Assembly (NCBI GenBank): GCA_030445275.1
Contig: JAUCSE010000063.1
Span: forward strand, 1 to 64,000
Direction of reading: 5' to 3'
DNA length: 64,000 nucleotides
Source: Mucilaginibacter sp.
GTDB taxonomy: Bacteria > Bacteroidota > Bacteroidia > Sphingobacteriales > Sphingobacteriaceae
Made by a program: the position numbers and the translations under genes. Shown piece after piece: positions 27,418-38,900 of the stretch. The notes under the pieces are model-generated. The model worked only from the letters and a program-made list of their open reading frames with translations, was not told the DNA's origin and did no database searches. Position 1 is the stretch's first letter. Each line of letters opens with the position of its first letter.

Positions 27418-30400
27418 ATGATGGAAAAAGTAAAACAATCAACATTAACAACAATATTGCTGTTTTTATTTGCAGTAAGCGCCCTGGCGCAGATGCCTTC
27501 CCGGAACTTTAGGAGTATTTCTGTAGATAAAGGGCTGTCGCAGAGTACGGTATATTCCATAACGCAAGATAAGCTGGGTTTTATGTGGATGGCCACTCAG
27601 GACGGCCTGAACCGGTACGACGGCAATAGTTTTACTGTTTATCATCCTATAGATAAAAAACCGCAAAGCCTGCGGTCTAATTATATCAAAGCGACATTTA
27701 TTGACCGTACTGGCCAGCTATGGATAGGTGGCGATCAAGGGTTAAGTCTCTATAACTACGCCACAGACAGCTTTTTAAATTATCAGCATGTACGTAAGCC
27801 GGGTGAGTGGTACATTTCCGGTATTTCTCAGGATGGGGCTGGTAACATCTGGGCAGGCTCCAGTGCAGGCGAGCTTTTCAAGCTGGACAAAACCAATAGG
27901 GAACTTAAATTCTTTAATTATGAAGCAGCCGCCAATGGTATAAAAAACATTAACACGCTGTATTACTTTCAGAATACAGTGTTGCTGGGTACAAATGCCG
28001 GGCTGTTTAGACTTGATGTTGTCAGCAACCGGTTGCAAAAGTTGGAGTTAGGGGTAAGTAAACCTTCGGTTAATGAGGTTTACCAGGACGGGGCGTTGTT
28101 ATGGGTAGGCACCGAAGGTAACGGCTTGTTTTGTTACGATACAAGCAATGCCTCGGTACAACACTATCTGCACAATTCAGAAGATCCCGGCACCCTGGCT
28201 GATAATGACGTGCGTGGCATAGACAAGGATGCACAGGGCAATCTTTGGATAGGCACTTTTAAAGGACTTTCTGTTCTTAACCGGAATAGGGGCACATTTG
28301 TGAACTACTATCATCAGGCCACTATTCCTTATACGATCAGCCAGAATTCGGTACGCTGCGTTTATCGCGACCGGCAAGGTGGTATGTGGTTGGGCACGTT
28401 TTACGGTGGTATCAATTATTATCATCAGAATGATCTTAAGTTTAACCTGTTGAGCCAGAATACTGGGAAATTGTCATTGAATGATCAGGTGATCAATATT
28501 ATCAAGCAGGATAGTCGTGGTAATTTCTGGATCGGTACGAATGACAAAGGCCTGGATTACTGGAACACACAAACCAATACCATGAGCTATTATGGATACA
28601 AGGAGTTGGGAGGTAATGGACTGAGTTCAAATAATATTAAAAGTATTGCCTTTGACCGACAAGGCAAAGTTTATCTAGGTAACCACAACGCCGGGTTAAA
28701 TATTCTGGATCCTTCCACAGGATTTGTAACCGTTTATAAACATAATGAAAAGGATGCCGCCAGTTTATCCGGCGATATGGTTTATTCACTGCTTAGGGAT
28801 CATAAAGACCGTATCTGGGTGGGCACGCGTTCCGGTCTCGATCGTTTTGAGCCCGCTACTCACTCATTTACCCATATTTATTTAGATGCTGCGGGCAAAC
28901 GCCTGAGCTCCGACGAAATAGCCTATCTGATGGAGGACTCTAAAGGCAGAATATGGATAGGCACGACGAATGGTGTTAATCAATTGTACCCCGACAACCA
29001 GCTACTTGAAGTATTTCCCGGTTCGATGTTGAGTAATGAGGTGGTTAATTGTATCGCCGAAGATCAACAGCATCGCATCTGGATAGGTACGCGCAACGGG
29101 CTGAATCTTTATGACGAAGCGAATCATAGCTTTATCAATTACAAAACTCGTGGTGATCTGTTAAGAGGTACAATTTACGGCATGGTACCTGATGATGCGG
29201 GTAATCTTTGGGTATCAACCAATAACGGGCTGGCCAGGTATAGTCCAGACACCCGCAAGATACAATGGTTTGACAGCCGCGATGGTTTGCAAAACAACCA
29301 ATTCAATCTTTACGCTTTTTGCAAGGCGAAGGATGGTATGTTGTTGTTCGGCGGTATTAGCGGCATTTCTTATTTTTATCCCTCGGCTATTAGCCGTCAG
29401 CCACTTCAACTGCAGGTTACCTTTACAGGGTTGGAAGTACTCAACAAGCCGGTTATCTCCGGTGATGGAACCGGGATCCTTTCGCAACATATTGATAAAA
29501 GCGATGCATTGGAATTTAAGCATGATCACCGGCAGTTTACCATTTCATTTAATACATTCAACTACATCTCAGCAAACCGTACACGTTTTTTGTACCGTTT
29601 AACAGGTTTTGATACCGGTTGGCAGCAAACGGATCATTTACTTAAAGCCAGCTACAGTAACCTTTATCCCGGGCATTATACCTTTGAGGTAAAGGCCATA
29701 GGGCCCAACGGCGAGGTAAGCGTGATAAGAACCATCAGGATAACGGTATTACCACCCTGGTATGCCAGCGGCTGGTTCTATGCCTTGATTGTCTTTTTTT
29801 TGATAGCAGGTGCCTACGTAGCTTACCGAATTATTGCTGAGCGTATCAGAACATTGGATCAGCTTAAAACGGAGCGTATGGATCGGGATAAGATCAATTA
29901 TATCAGCCAGGTAAAGATGGACTTCTTTACCAACGTTTCGCATGAATTGCGCACACCGCTAACCTTGATCCTCACGCCTCTTGAAGAACTGGCCAGCCAG
30001 CCATCGTCAGACAAACAGCTGAATAAACAGTATAAAACCATGCTGTCCAATGCCAGGCGGCTTTATCAATTGGTAGACCAGTTATTTGAATTCAGGAAAA
30101 CGGAATCGGGTACCCGTAAACTAAAGGTAGCCAAGGGCGAGATGGTCAGTTTTATACATGAGGTGTATACCTCATTTCAACCGTTGGCTGAGCGTAATCA
30201 TATTAAATATCAGTTTATTTCCAGCGAGGCCAAACTATCTTTTCTATTTGATAAAGACGCGATGGAGAAGATATTATCCAATCTCTTGTCCAACGCCTTT
30301 AAGTATACCCCTGCCGATGGCCAGATCAAGGTGGATCTCATCTGTCAGGCACAGGAACTGATTATACGGATAGCTGATACAGGGAAAGGTATCGAAGCCG

Positions 30401-31476
30401 CGCATATTGAAAAGATATTTGACCGTTTTTATCAGGTTAACGATCAGGAAATGAATTTAGGTTCGGGCGTTGGCCTGGCATTTACCCGCAGGCTAGTAGA
30501 ACTTCATCATGGGCAAATCAATGTAGAAAGCCAGCTTGGTGCAGGTAGCGTATTTATCGTCAAGGTTCCTATCATTGATGAGGCCTATCAAAAGGATGAT
30601 CGTGCACCAGCACCTGTCTACGATCTTTCCATCAATATGGCAATAGAAGATGAAACGGCAACATATATTATTGACGGAACTGAGCAACAGGGAACAGAAA
30701 CAACAAATGACCGTGAGCAATTATTGGTCGTGGATGACAATTCGGAGATCGTCAGTTACCTGGCCGATCGCTTTGGACATCATTATGCTATTCATACGGC
30801 TTATGATGGTTTACAGGCGCTGGCAGTTTTGGATGCACAGCAGATAGACCTGATTATTTGTGATGTGATGATGCCCGAATTGGACGGACTGCATTTTTGC
30901 AAACGGGTAAAACAGAATATTCAAACCTGCCATATTCCGGTGGTGTTGCTTACTGCCAGGGCAGACACGAGCCAGCAGATCAAAGGTTTTGAAATGGGAG
31001 CAGACGATTATGTGACCAAGCCGTTTTCTATGAGCCTGCTGGAAGCGAAGATCCAGAACATATTACGTTCACGTAAGCGCCTCAGAGAATATTATTCCAC
31101 GTCTAAAGAAATCATTCCCGAAAACATTGCATTTAATACGCTTGATGAAGAGTTTTTACGACAAGCCATTGCTATTGTTGAAGCTAATCTTTCCGTTTCA
31201 GACTTCTCTGTTGATAAGTTCAGTCGGGAAATCGGCATGAGCCGCTCTAATCTCTACCTGAAACTCAGAGCCATCACTGGCGAATCTGTAACTGATTTTA
31301 TTAAACGTATCCGTTTTAAAAAGGCTATTGAGTTGATGGAGCAACGCCAATATACCATTGCGCAGATAGCTTATATGTCGGGTTTTAATTCACCGTCTTA
31401 TTTTTCAACGGCTTTCAAACAATATTATGATTGTATGCCTACCGAATACCTGGCCCGGAAAGACGAAGAGAAATGA
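27418..31476 (+). CDS. Hybrid two-component system sensor/regulator (HTCS) of locus B
   Basis: A 1352-residue HTCS. I chose the ATG at 27418 over a TTG five codons earlier; another ATG follows at 27421. The signal peptide ends at ALAQ. Beta-propeller repeats (WMATQDGLNRYDG, WIGTxxGL) fill residues 25 to about 690. Then come a Y_Y_Y domain, a membrane helix (about 785-806), HisKA with H842 in SHELRTPL, HATPase with GSGVGLAF, a receiver domain with D1149 in CDVMMP, and an AraC-type helix-turn-helix at the C-terminus. All modules appear intact. It is the probable activator of the heparan sulfate genes on both sides; the B. thetaiotaomicron heparan locus is also HTCS-controlled. Confidence 0.95.
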   Translation: MMEKVKQSTLTTILLFLFAVSALAQMPSRNFRSISVDKGLSQSTVYSITQDKLGFMWMATQDGLNRYDGNSFTVYHPIDKKPQSLRSNYIKATFIDRTGQLWIGGDQGLSLYNYATDSFLNYQHVRKPGEWYISGISQDGAGNIWAGSSAGELFKLDKTNRELKFFNYEAAANGIKNINTLYYFQNTVLLGTNAGLFRLDVVSNRLQKLELGVSKPSVNEVYQDGALLWVGTEGNGLFCYDTSNASVQHYLHNSEDPGTLADNDVRGIDKDAQGNLWIGTFKGLSVLNRNRGTFVNYYHQATIPYTISQNSVRCVYRDRQGGMWLGTFYGGINYYHQNDLKFNLLSQNTGKLSLNDQVINIIKQDSRGNFWIGTNDKGLDYWNTQTNTMSYYGYKELGGNGLSSNNIKSIAFDRQGKVYLGNHNAGLNILDPSTGFVTVYKHNEKDAASLSGDMVYSLLRDHKDRIWVGTRSGLDRFEPATHSFTHIYLDAAGKRLSSDEIAYLMEDSKGRIWIGTTNGVNQLYPDNQLLEVFPGSMLSNEVVNCIAEDQQHRIWIGTRNGLNLYDEANHSFINYKTRGDLLRGTIYGMVPDDAGNLWVSTNNGLARYSPDTRKIQWFDSRDGLQNNQFNLYAFCKAKDGMLLFGGISGISYFYPSAISRQPLQLQVTFTGLEVLNKPVISGDGTGILSQHIDKSDALEFKHDHRQFTISFNTFNYISANRTRFLYRLTGFDTGWQQTDHLLKASYSNLYPGHYTFEVKAIGPNGEVSVIRTIRITVLPPWYASGWFYALIVFFLIAGAYVAYRIIAERIRTLDQLKTERMDRDKINYISQVKMDFFTNVSHELRTPLTLILTPLEELASQPSSDKQLNKQYKTMLSNARRLYQLVDQLFEFRKTESGTRKLKVAKGEMVSFIHEVYTSFQPLAERNHIKYQFISSEAKLSFLFDKDAMEKILSNLLSNAFKYTPADGQIKVDLICQAQELIIRIADTGKGIEAAHIEKIFDRFYQVNDQEMNLGSGVGLAFTRRLVELHHGQINVESQLGAGSVFIVKVPIIDEAYQKDDRAPAPVYDLSINMAIEDETATYIIDGTEQQGTETTNDREQLLVVDDNSEIVSYLADRFGHHYAIHTAYDGLQALAVLDAQQIDLIICDVMMPELDGLHFCKRVKQNIQTCHIPVVLLTARADTSQQIKGFEMGADDYVTKPFSMSLLEAKIQNILRSRKRLREYYSTSKEIIPENIAFNTLDEEFLRQAIAIVEANLSVSDFSVDKFSREIGMSRSNLYLKLRAITGESVTDFIKRIRFKKAIELMEQRQYTIAQIAYMSGFNSPSYFSTAFKQYYDCMPTEYLARKDEEK

Positions 31477-31569
31477 TATAGATTCCACAAAATCAAAAGT
31501 GAAAAACTCATAATTAAAAGCCTTAAAACACCCTGGTGCTGATCTTTGAGTAATCAAATCATCATCACA

Positions 31570-32484
31570 ATGAAAACATCTTATGCTATCGGAATCGACA
31601 TTGGCGGTTCAGGGCTCAAATGCGGCGTGGTCGACAGCAACGGCACACTGCTTTATCATTTTATATTTCCTATTGACCAAACCTATAGCCAGGGCGAAGT
31701 TATTGCATTAATTGTGGCAGCGATCCGGAAATGCGCTGCCCAGGCACCTGGTATGATTTCAGGAGTTGGTATTGGCTTTCCCGGCATCGTTCAAAATAAC
31801 GTAATTATTGGCGGCGGTGATAATTTACCTGATTTTAAGGATGTTGACCTGGGTGCTCAGATCAGTGCATCTACACATCTGGAAGTGATAGTAGATAACG
31901 ATGTCAATATGATGGCATTAGGGGAACTCCGGTATGGTGCAGCAGCAGGATGCAGTGATGTAGTTTTCCTAACCGTTGGCACGGGGATAGGCGGTAGCCT
32001 GATCATTAACGGTGAGCCTTACGGAGGCTATCAGAACCGTGGCGGCGAACTGGGGCATTTGACGATAAATCACGGAGGCAAAAGTTGTGCCTGCGGTGGC
32101 ACAGGCTGCCTGGAAGCCTATGCTTCCGTAAGCGCACTGATCAGCCGCTATGCAGAACTACATGAGGCGGAAGTTTCGGATGAGTTTAATGGCAAACTGA
32201 TCGTTAGTAATTATTTAGCTGGCGAACCTCATGCTTTAAAAGCTATGCAGGAACATCTGGATTACCTATCAACGGGTATTGCCGGCTTAGTCAATATTTT
32301 TAGTCCGCAAAAAATAGTCATTGGTGGCGGTATCAGTGAGGCCGGCTCTTTTTATATTGAAGAAATAACACACCGGGTACGGCAAAAAGCTATCCCGGTG
32401 TGCGCTGCAGATATGGTTGTTGTTGCTGCTGCCCTTGGTAACCGCGCAGGTTTGCTCGGCTGCACCGCTCTCTTTACAAATTAG
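31570..32484 (+). CDS. ROK family sugar kinase
   Basis: A 304-residue cytoplasmic kinase. I chose the ATG at 31570 (MKTSYAIGIDIGGSGLKCG); a TTG eight codons earlier is unlikely. The ATP-binding DIGGSGLKCG loop, the catalytic Asp in VDNDVNMMALGE and the zinc-binding CACGGTGCLE cluster are all present. ROK enzymes phosphorylate glucose, N-acetylglucosamine, N-acetylmannosamine and related sugars. In a heparan sulfate locus GlcNAc or GlcN released inside the cell is the natural substrate. Its stop codon abuts that of the convergent hepC gene with no spacing. Confidence 0.9.
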   Translation: MKTSYAIGIDIGGSGLKCGVVDSNGTLLYHFIFPIDQTYSQGEVIALIVAAIRKCAAQAPGMISGVGIGFPGIVQNNVIIGGGDNLPDFKDVDLGAQISASTHLEVIVDNDVNMMALGELRYGAAAGCSDVVFLTVGTGIGGSLIINGEPYGGYQNRGGELGHLTINHGGKSCACGGTGCLEAYASVSALISRYAELHEAEVSDEFNGKLIVSNYLAGEPHALKAMQEHLDYLSTGIAGLVNIFSPQKIVIGGGISEAGSFYIEEITHRVRQKAIPVCAADMVVVAAALGNRAGLLGCTALFTN

Positions 32485-34458
32485 CTACCGGATCAGGTTT
32501 TCAGTAACCCGGAAGGTTTTTCTGTCAATGCCGACTGAAAGATCAAGATGCCCCGTTTCCAGCTGTGATTCGGGGTTTTCTTTGATACTGATCGTAGGAG
32601 CCACTTGCCCCTGATAGGGATAAACCACGGTGATGAAGTAACGCGGTTCCGTATCGGTTTTCTGCTGCTCAAATACAAAAGCTGGTCGGGCTATTTCCTT
32701 ACGGTACTGGTAAGATACCTTGCCTGGCTCTTCTTTCAGTTTGCCGCTAAAAGAGCGGATCAGTAGATTATTGCCGTCAATATAGGTCGTGTGCACGGCA
32801 TTCTTTACGGTATCAAAAACAGGTTTACTATCTTCTTTTAGCTGGAAATGTATACCCAATTTACCGGTGGCATTGCCGGCGGCTTTGTCAATAATGATGA
32901 AGTATTGCTGATCGATAAATAAAACACTACGGCGGTGCTCAAGTTCCGGATAACTCGGGTTAGTATAGGTAAGCACATCCCTGGCCGGATTGGTATTCCA
33001 TTTCTGTAATTGCGCTTTGGTAATTACCATATTCTGATCATCCAGCGTGAGGGTTTGGTGCACTTTGGTTTGACGGTAAGCCTCCCGTAGTTTATTGATC
33101 TCTGCATCACCGCTGTACACGTAAACACCCGCATCTGGTGTGAAATTACGGCCCTTTACCCAAAGCTCAAAGGTGCCGTTATCAGGTTGTGCATGAAACT
33201 CGCCTGGAGGACTTGCCTTTAATACCATCACCGTAGCATTGTTTTCCCAGCCGCTGCGGAAAGTGTAAAATCCCGCGGTTGTTAAGCCGTGTGACAGATA
33301 AGAAGGTGAGGTGCCCTGCTGGTGATCAGTAGCAAAATAGCGGATCACCTGATTACCCGGAAAAGCCTCAGCCCATGACCGGTATTGTTTAAGCATGGCC
33401 GCTTTCTCTGTAAGCCAGGAGTCGCCAAACATCGGAAACGTATAATCCGGGAATGAAAAGTTAATAGTCGCCAAAATCATATCCTCCACGGTTTTCCTGT
33501 AGCTCGCGGGGAAATCATTTGCTTCGCCGGCCAATTGGGTAGAACGGAGGGCATTCAGAAAAATATCTATAGTCGCATTATGATAGGTTGGTGATAGTTC
33601 GAACTGCATCCCGTCCGGATAAACCTGCTTGGTAATTTCCCGGTTCAATATCTCTACACCGCTTTTACGCAAGCCTTCGGAGTTTTTCAATTCCGGAAAA
33701 AAACACCCGGCAGTAATTACACGCTGAGCTTCAAAAAGCAGGTGATTACCCATGTCCGTATAATGAGGAGGGATATAAGTAGCCTGCTCGTCGTAGCTAT
33801 TCAGGAACTCCAGCAGGAAACGTGGTGTGAAATTAGGCGAATTAATAAACATATTGAAAGTTACCGGCAGGCTTTGCATCCTTTCGGACACTTCCAGGGG
33901 CCGCCAGGCGTATTGATCATTTTCTTTGGATAAGCCCAGTGGGTTTTTCTTAACCCAATCCCTGAACTGATAAACCCATTCTTTGGCATATTTTTCATCG
34001 CCGGTTGACCAATAGGCGAGTCCCATAGATTGCCACCAGGTAACCCGGTGCAGTTGCCAGCGAACCTCGTTGTCTTTAACCGGCCATAATTGCCAGTTGA
34101 TATCCTTGCCGTAGTCAAAATAACCGTAGCCTTTATGCGGCTGAAATTGATGTAAAAGGGCCTTGTCCGCTTTCTCCTGCACTGCTGCAGGAAGTGATTT
34201 GCCCGTATATTTGGTACGGTCCGCGGGGTTATATTCAGTTAAGCGGCCGCTTGTACGATGACGGTAATAGTCCAACAACAAATCTGCCGCCAGATCATAG
34301 TGACCGGCTGCAACTTGTTGTCTGACCTTATCCAAACCTGGATAACTAAGGTCTATTCGCTCGAAGTCATGTTCGCCGATCTGAGTTTGTTGTGCATGGA
34401 GTATGGAGCAGCTTAATATTAAACAAGCCGCTAAAATCAGTTTTTGTAATGTGATCAT
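32485..34458 (-). CDS. hepC: Heparin-sulfate lyase, heparinase III (PL12)
   Basis: A 657-residue lyase that cleaves the GlcN-GlcA linkage of heparan sulfate by beta-elimination. The signal peptide ends at LHAQ. The N-terminal (alpha/alpha) toroid is followed by beta-sandwich layers. Candidate catalytic residues are N238 in MGNHLLFEAQ, Y292 in LSPTYHNA and H422 in GEFHAQPDNG; their spacing matches my recollection of the Asn/Tyr/His set of Pedobacter heparinus HepC. The length also agrees with that enzyme (about 659). It is the second gene of a minus-strand operon after GH88. It supplies the unsaturated disaccharides that GH88 acts on. Confidence 0.88.
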   Translation of the reverse strand: MITLQKLILAACLILSCSILHAQQTQIGEHDFERIDLSYPGLDKVRQQVAAGHYDLAADLLLDYYRHRTSGRLTEYNPADRTKYTGKSLPAAVQEKADKALLHQFQPHKGYGYFDYGKDINWQLWPVKDNEVRWQLHRVTWWQSMGLAYWSTGDEKYAKEWVYQFRDWVKKNPLGLSKENDQYAWRPLEVSERMQSLPVTFNMFINSPNFTPRFLLEFLNSYDEQATYIPPHYTDMGNHLLFEAQRVITAGCFFPELKNSEGLRKSGVEILNREITKQVYPDGMQFELSPTYHNATIDIFLNALRSTQLAGEANDFPASYRKTVEDMILATINFSFPDYTFPMFGDSWLTEKAAMLKQYRSWAEAFPGNQVIRYFATDHQQGTSPSYLSHGLTTAGFYTFRSGWENNATVMVLKASPPGEFHAQPDNGTFELWVKGRNFTPDAGVYVYSGDAEINKLREAYRQTKVHQTLTLDDQNMVITKAQLQKWNTNPARDVLTYTNPSYPELEHRRSVLFIDQQYFIIIDKAAGNATGKLGIHFQLKEDSKPVFDTVKNAVHTTYIDGNNLLIRSFSGKLKEEPGKVSYQYRKEIARPAFVFEQQKTDTEPRYFITVVYPYQGQVAPTISIKENPESQLETGHLDLSVGIDRKTFRVTENLIR

Positions 34459-34482
34459 GTTCGTGGTTTTACGATCCTGTTT

Positions 34483-35703
34483 TTATTTAGTTTCTTTAGA
34501 AATATGCTTGATATCACGATAGCGTTTCAAGGCTTCAAGGTAGTAATAGTCTGCATAATCAATAGGTGTATCAATCTCAGAATCATATAAAAAAGCACCT
34601 ACACTATGTTTTAGAATGAAAAAGTGGTTCTCGCCTGGTTTGGCCAGATAACTGTCCGAGGAAAGCGTTTTCAATATGGCTTCCGCATAGTCTACAAATG
34701 GCTGAGCGTTTTTCTCATACGTGCTCAGCTCCAGAAGTGCGGAAGCCATGATGGCGGCAGCAGAAGCATCTTTAATGGCTGGCAGATCTTTTTCCAGTGC
34801 ATTATGTACATCAAAGTCCCAGGCGGGCACTTTATCCTCTGGCATCCGCGGATGATACATCAGGAAGGCTGCAATATGTTCTGCCTGAACCAGAAACTTG
34901 GGATCACGGGTATGGCGATAACACATGGTAAAACCATAAAGCCCCCAGGCCTGTCCGCGCGACCAGGACGATTCGTCAGTCAGGCCCTGGTGTGTTGCCT
35001 GTTTCAATACTTTACCAGTAGCCGGATCATAATCCACCACGTGATAAGAGCTGTAATCCGGCCGGTAGTGATTTTTTTTGGTGGTTTTTGCATGGGTGCT
35101 GGCAGCGGCTGCATAGGCCGGCATATTTAACGCGGTGGCCGCCCAATAAAGGTATTCCAGGTTCATCATATTATCTATGATCACCGGGTAATGCCATTCC
35201 GGAAAATCCCAGGAACGGATCACGCCAACTTTCGGATTGAATCGGGCGTAAAGGTGTTTCGCGCCATCGCTCAGCGCCGGTAAATAGATTTTGTCGCGTG
35301 TAATGCGGTAGGCATTGCCATAGGAGGTGTAAATGATAAAACCAACGTCGTGCGTATTCGTGAGGTTGCGCGCACTGTCAAGTGCCAGGGTAAAAGATCT
35401 GGCTTTTTCGGCAAGCAATTGGTCGCCGGATAACTCATATCCCAGCCACAGACTGCCGGGGAAAAAGCCGGTTGTCCAATCCGGCAGATGCACCAACTTC
35501 ACGGTGCCATCCGGATTTACCGAGCGTGGGTCCAGACCTGGCTTGTAAAATGCGGCAGCTTTGCTTAGTTGTTCATGTACTACTTCATTAGCATGTTGCA
35601 GCCAATGATCGCCGGTGTTTTTTTGCTGTGCAAAACTTGTAATACAGCAAAGAAGGGTTGTTAGTAATAGGGTAATCTTTTTGCTCATAAATTTATCGGT
35701 CAT
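34483..35703 (-). CDS. GH88 unsaturated glucuronyl hydrolase (locus B)
   Basis: A 406-residue secreted enzyme removing the delta-4,5-uronate from lyase products. The ATG at 35703 and the ATG at 35688 (MSKKITLLL) are both possible; the latter gives a more usual signal peptide, ending at SFAQ. Catalytic acids are D119 in HDVGF and D177 in VIIDNMMNL, with ESSWSRGQAWGLYG and KDASAAAIMASALLEL further on. It is 24 bases upstream of hepC in the same operon, which fits heparan sulfate disaccharides as substrate. It is clearly related to, but not identical with, the GH88 of locus A. Confidence 0.93.
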   Translation of the reverse strand: MTDKFMSKKITLLLTTLLCCITSFAQQKNTGDHWLQHANEVVHEQLSKAAAFYKPGLDPRSVNPDGTVKLVHLPDWTTGFFPGSLWLGYELSGDQLLAEKARSFTLALDSARNLTNTHDVGFIIYTSYGNAYRITRDKIYLPALSDGAKHLYARFNPKVGVIRSWDFPEWHYPVIIDNMMNLEYLYWAATALNMPAYAAAASTHAKTTKKNHYRPDYSSYHVVDYDPATGKVLKQATHQGLTDESSWSRGQAWGLYGFTMCYRHTRDPKFLVQAEHIAAFLMYHPRMPEDKVPAWDFDVHNALEKDLPAIKDASAAAIMASALLELSTYEKNAQPFVDYAEAILKTLSSDSYLAKPGENHFFILKHSVGAFLYDSEIDTPIDYADYYYLEALKRYRDIKHISKETK

Positions 35704-35957
35704 TGATTCAAGAAGAGTGAAGTTAACGAGAAAGATCAGGAACAGCTTTCAGTTTTCAGTTTAGATGTTTTGAAAATGTTGAATGGTTATTTGGATAGGC
35801 AAACAGTGGAGATGTGTTTTGACCACTGGTTAATGATAAAATCTATTTTTTGTTATTCATCAAAACTGATATCATTTTAGACGATATCGAAACAGTTTCT
35901 TAACACAGCCTGCTAAATTGCGTAACCTCAAATACCCATATTGTTTAAAACCGATTA
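35704..35957. promoter_or_regulatory. Divergent control region between GH88-hepC and SusCD-sulfatase-lyase operons
   Basis: This 254-base gap carries the promoters of both arms of locus B. An imperfect inverted repeat covers 35863-35898: AAACTGATATC at 35863-35873 and GATATC...CAGTTT at 35883-35898. It is placed 60-95 bases before the SusC start, a plausible position for HTCS or LacI binding. No classical TAnnTTTG element stood out. Confidence 0.4.
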
Positions 35958-38900
35958 ATGATTATGAAAAGACTCTTACTATTATTAGGCTTTATGCTGA
36001 TCTGTCACTCGCTGTATGCGCAGGATATACAGATCAAAGGAGCTGTGAAAAGCGGGACAGGTGAGCCTTTACCTGGCACCACCGTTACTGAAAAAGGAAC
36101 TGCAAACGGTAAAATAGCCGATAACAATGGTAACTATGAAATTAAGGTAAAGGCTAATGCTATTTTGGTTTTTAGTTTTATCGGCACAAAAAAGGTGGAA
36201 GAACCCATAAACGGCCGCAGCGTTATCAATGTAACGCTGGCCGACGACAAAAGTGTGATGAACGAAGTGGTAGTGATTGGTTATGGCCAGACAAAGCGTA
36301 AGGACATTACCGGGGCCATTGCTTCCATAAAAGCAGAAGAGCTGGATAAAGTGCCGGTACAAAACGTAGCATCGGCCCTGGAAGGACGACTGGCAGGTGT
36401 CAGTGTTACTTCCGGTGATGGCACACCAGGTTCTTCACCATCGATTACTATTCGTGGCGGTGGTTCTATTACACAAAGCAACGAGCCACTGTACGTAGTA
36501 GATGGCATACCGCAAACAGATGGGCTTGCTTTTCTGGATCCTACCGATATTCAAAGTATTGATGTACTCAAGGATGCTTCGGCCACCTCGATTTATGGCG
36601 CGCGTGGTGCTAATGGTGTAATCCTGGTTACTACCAAGAAAGGTAAACCGGGCAAACTGACCATCACTTATGATGGATATTACGGCGTAAAGAAGGTAAC
36701 CAAGACCCTGCCCATGCTAAATCCTTATCAATATGTTTTGCTGGAGTATGAACGTTCACTTGGTGATCCTACTAAGGAGGCCAGTTTTCTAAGTAACTAC
36801 GGAACTTTTGATCAGCTCAAATCACTATATGGAAACCAGCCAGGCATTAATTGGCAGGACGAGATGTTTGGCGGCACTACCAATAATCAATATCATAAGA
36901 TCGGTGTTAGCGGTGGATCAAAGGAGACCACATTCAACATGTTCTATTCCCGTAACAATGATCAGGGTATTATGCTCAACAGCGGCTCGAATAAAGATGT
37001 CGCTAAATTACAGGTCAATCAAAACACGGGTAAGTTAAGGGCAACCGGCATCCTTAATTTTTCTAACCAGAACATTTACGGTTCCGGCACTCAGGAAGGT
37101 GCCACCAAATTGAACCAGCTACAGAATATTCTGCAATACCGACCTACATTGGGACTAAAGGGAAGCGATAACGACTTTTTAAACATGGATGAAGATCCAA
37201 ACGCCCCTACCAGTTCTGGCTCGATCTGGCAAAACCCTGTCATTACCGCAGAGTCGCAATACCGGAACACCAACATTAAAACATTAAACATGAATGCTTC
37301 ACTGGAGTATGACGTGTTGCCTCACTTAACCTACCGCGGCTTGGTTGGCTACCGGTATTTATTCAATGAAGCCGACCAGTTTAACGATGCCCGTTCTATA
37401 CTGGCTAAACGTACCGGTGGCCCTAATGGTGCTATCAATCAAACCCAGCAAAATGGCTGGAACTACAGCAACACGCTTACCTACAGTAATACCTTCAATA
37501 ATGTCCATAAATTTGATGTCCTTGTAGGACAGGAACAAATCTATACCCGGATAAAAGGTCTTGGAGTTAGCGCCAACCAGTTTCCGGCAGTAAACCTGGG
37601 CCTTAATGATTTTAGTGAGGGAGCTGTACCGGGTACACCCGACTCGTTTGTTGAAGATGAGCGTATGCTGTCATTTTTCACCAGGGCCAATTACAGCTAT
37701 AAAGACAAATATATTTTATCTGCCAGTCTGCGTGCTGATGGGTCATCAAAGTTCGGTGCCAATAACAAATTTGGTTACTTTCCTTCGGCGGCGTTCGCAT
37801 GGCGTGTGATCAATGAAAACTTCATGCACGATGTCAGCGCAATTTCTGATCTGAAGCTGCGGTTGAGTTACGGATCATCGGGCAATAACCGTATTGATGA
37901 TTATCTCTCGCTCTCTTTACTGCAAGCCGGTAATTACCCTTTAAATAATGCCAATGTGACTACTGCATCAGCGGCAACGTTAGCCAATCCCAACCTGAGA
38001 TGGGAAACCACCACTACACGTAACATAGGTGTAGATGTTGGTTTGCTCGATCAGCGCATCCAGCTGACGGTTGACGCGTACTATAACCGTACCAGTAATT
38101 TGTTGCTTAATGCCGCAATTCCTGCATTGTCGGGTTTTAATACCGAATTGATCAACGTAGGCGCGACAAGCAACAAAGGGTTGGAATTTACATTGAGCAC
38201 GGTAAACGTCCACAACAAAAGCTTTCAGTGGAACTCCAATTTTAATATCTCTTTTAACCGCAATAAAGTACTCGCGTTGACCAGTGGGGAGACTACACGC
38301 TACGTGTACAGCTGGAGTAATGGCGTGGCAGGTGGAGGTGGTATTAACGCACTTGGCGAGACTGATTATGTGGTACAAGTTGGTGCGCCAGTTGGCCAGA
38401 TGTACGGTTACCGCTCTGATGGTTTGTACCGGGTGGAAGACTTTAACTACAATGCAACCGCTAAAACGTATACCATCAAACCAGGTATTCCTTATGATCC
38501 GAATTATGTTCCGCAACCAGGCTATATTCGCTACGCCGATCTAAATAACGATGGCAAGATCACTTCCGCCGATCGCACCGTGATTGGCAATGCCCAGCCA
38601 AAGTTTACCGGCGGTTTGAATAATACCTTTAGCTACAAAGGAATTGATCTAAGTGTGTTTGTGAACTGGTCTGTCGGCGGTAAGATTTACGATGCTAACC
38701 GGCTTTATGGTACCATGACGCAAAATACCTATCCAAACACATTTGCCTATGCGGCAGATCGTTGGATGACCATTGATGCCAGTGGCCAGCGCGTTACAGA
38801 TCCAACACAACTGGCAGCCATGAACCAGGGTAAAAATTATCCGGCTTATAACGGTGCCGGTACCGCCTTGCGTTTAGATGACCGTTTTATTGAAAATGGC

